From Paludibacter propionicigenes (GTDB lineage: Bacteria; Bacteroidota; Bacteroidia; Bacteroidales; JAIFNL01): 50,386 bases of DNA. The stretch lies in NCBI GenBank assembly GCA_020721325.1, contig DYNA01000010.1, positions 1 through 50,386 on the forward strand, read 5' to 3'. Made by a program: the position numbers and the translations under genes. Below, in pieces: positions 48,612-50,386 of this stretch. Positions within the stretch are counted from its first letter, which is position 1. Each line of letters begins with the position of its first letter. Under the pieces are notes generated by a model. That model was not told where the DNA came from and made no database searches. It worked only from the letters and a program-made list of their open reading frames with translations.

Positions 48612-50386
48612 ATGAAAGATTATACAAAGCTGAACATGAAAAACTTTTCTTTAATTCTTTTCCTTTTATTTATTTTTAGTTTTTATGGATATTCGCAAAA
48701 GCGAGTAATGACAATTGATGATTTAAAGACTTGGAATACAGTATCTAATGAAAAAATTTCAACCAACGGAAATTGGGTAACTTATCAAATAGCTCCCAAT
48801 AAAGGTGATGCTAATTTATTCTTATATGATTATTCTAAGAATTCGTATAAAAAAATAGAACGTGGATTCGATGCTGTATTGGGCTACGATAATAATTTTT
48901 TGGTATATAAAATAAAAGTACAGGAAGATACTTTGAAGAAAAAAAAGTTGGCAAAAGTAAAAGCGGATAAATTGCCTAAAGACAGTTTGGGAATTTATTT
49001 TTTTGATAAAGATACGACTATTAAAATTGAAAAAATAAAGTCGTATTTTTTGCCTGAAAAATCCAGCCAATGGTTTGCTTATTTATATGACTTTAAAGAA
49101 ACGAAGCCTAAAGATACTTTGCAAAAAACACAAGATACTTTAGCAAAAGCTGAACAAAAAAAGCAGGTAAAAAATGAAAAAAAGAACGAGCACAAGCAAG
49201 ATGGGCAACGTTTAGTTATTTTTAACGCAATTGATTTTTCTTCATATACGTTTGATAATGTTGAATTCGTCGCTGTTTCCGAAAAAGCAGAGCGTTTTGC
49301 TTTTATAATAAATAAGAACGACAGCATTGACACAGCATCGGTTTATTTATTTGATACTAAGCTTGCTAAGAAGAGTTTAATTTTTCAAAAATCGGGAAAA
49401 GCTGTAGGATTAACTTTAGATAAAAAAGGTTTACAAACGGCTTTTTTATTTAGTTCGGATACCATTAAAGAAAAACGTTATACATTGATTTACAATAAAT
49501 TAAATCAAAATATTATTACACTTGTTGATACAGTTTCTAAAGTTTTTAAAAAGAATTGGGGTGTAAGTGAATACCAAGAACCTTATTTTTCTGATGCCGG
49601 AAATCTTTTGTATTTTGGTGTTGCTCAATTTCCGAAACCTCAACCAAAAGACACTTTGCTCGAAAATGAAAAAGTGAGTGTGGATATTTGGAATTGGAAA
49701 GACAAAGTGCTTCAAAGTCAGCAACTTGTAGATTTAGAAATTGATAAGAAAAAAAGTTTTCTTTCAGTTTATCAAATTCTCTCAGCAAAGATTATTCCTC
49801 TGGAAGACAGTCTTTTACGAATAAAAGTTAATAAAAAGGTAGAACCAAAATTTTATTTCGCTAAATCGGAACTTCCTTATTTTGAAATATCTTCTTGGGA
49901 TGTAAGTTCTTATGCCGATTATTATTTGATTGATGCAAAAACTGGAGCTAAACGATTGATTGATAATAAGAAATCATGGCAAGTTTATACTTCCCCAAGT
50001 GGAAAATGGTTTTTATTTTGGGATTATTTTGATGAAAATTGGAAACTTTTTGATGCTGAATTTTTAAAATATTCCAATTTAACTGAAAAAGTAAATGATG
50101 TTTTTGTGGACGATGAACAAGATGTGCCATCGGTGCGCCGTTCGCATGGTTTTGTTGGATGGTCTGAAAATGAGGAGTTTATATATATTAACAGCAAATT
50201 TGATATTTGGCGATTTTCAACTCGTGGCGACAAAATACCAAAAAATTTAACTACTGGAGAAGGGAAAAATACAAAAAAAGTTTTTCGATTTAGAAAATTA
50301 GATTTAGATGCAATTTATTTACCTTCTGATAGTTGGCTTTTAAATTCCGTCAATAAAGAAACGATGACTGAAAGTTTTGAATTTTT
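48612..50386 (+). CDS. S9 family peptidase (prolyl oligopeptidase/DPP-like), 3'-truncated by window end
   Basis: Open frame from ATG 48612 to window end: MKDYTKLNMKNFSLILFLLFIFSFYGYSQKRVMTIDDLKTWNTVSNEKISTNGNWVTYQIAPNKGDANLFLYDY; absent from the ORF track because it lacks a stop. Confidence 0.7.
   Translation, partial: MKDYTKLNMKNFSLILFLLFIFSFYGYSQKRVMTIDDLKTWNTVSNEKISTNGNWVTYQIAPNKGDANLFLYDYSKNSYKKIERGFDAVLGYDNNFLVYKIKVQEDTLKKKKLAKVKADKLPKDSLGIYFFDKDTTIKIEKIKSYFLPEKSSQWFAYLYDFKETKPKDTLQKTQDTLAKAEQKKQVKNEKKNEHKQDGQRLVIFNAIDFSSYTFDNVEFVAVSEKAERFAFIINKNDSIDTASVYLFDTKLAKKSLIFQKSGKAVGLTLDKKGLQTAFLFSSDTIKEKRYTLIYNKLNQNIITLVDTVSKVFKKNWGVSEYQEPYFSDAGNLLYFGVAQFPKPQPKDTLLENEKVSVDIWNWKDKVLQSQQLVDLEIDKKKSFLSVYQILSAKIIPLEDSLLRIKVNKKVEPKFYFAKSELPYFEISSWDVSSYADYYLIDAKTGAKRLIDNKKSWQVYTSPSGKWFLFWDYFDENWKLFDAEFLKYSNLTEKVNDVFVDDEQDVPSVRRSHGFVGWSENEEFIYINSKFDIWRFSTRGDKIPKNLTTGEGKNTKKVFRFRKLDLDAIYLPSDSWLLNSVNKETMTESFEF

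Overview
AT-rich window that looks like a Bacteroidota chromosome. Support comes from T9SS type A C-terminal sorting domains, PorT-like barrels, a DUF5687 ABC exporter, TAnnTTTG-like promoters and poly-T terminators. About 29 protein-coding genes can be supported. Most of the window is ordinary: dnaK, alaS, argS, an MFS transporter, TerC, a universal stress protein, an ECF sigma factor, superoxide reductase, UDG, DUF1460, SpoIIE phosphatase and others. The most interesting block is about 2.9-9.7 kb. It holds four consecutive same-strand genes: (1) a secreted caspase-fold (C14) protein with an intact H587/C637 dyad; (2) a secreted transglutaminase-fold protein with an apparent C424/H451/D478 triad fused to SBBP-like repeats; (3) a cytosolic protein with an EAD11-like effector-associated domain and leucine-rich repeats; (4) a secreted LRR protein. 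This may be an undescribed caspase/transglutaminase/LRR system, although signal peptides split it across compartments. The N-terminal module of the caspase recurs in two tandem OmpA-domain paralogues at 45.8-48.4 kb. Directly downstream of the block is a 244-bp MITE-like palindromic element (9844-10087) with 15-bp TIRs (14/15) and a perfect 11-bp target-site duplication. Other observations: a TGTCAGT-N2-ACTGACA palindrome plus a sigma-54-like site upstream of dnaK, and a 120-bp in-frame tandem repeat in an anti-sigma-like membrane protein. The window ends inside an S9 peptidase gene that the ORF track misses. No CRISPR array, rRNA or tRNA was found by eye. All family assignments come from motif recognition, not from a database search.
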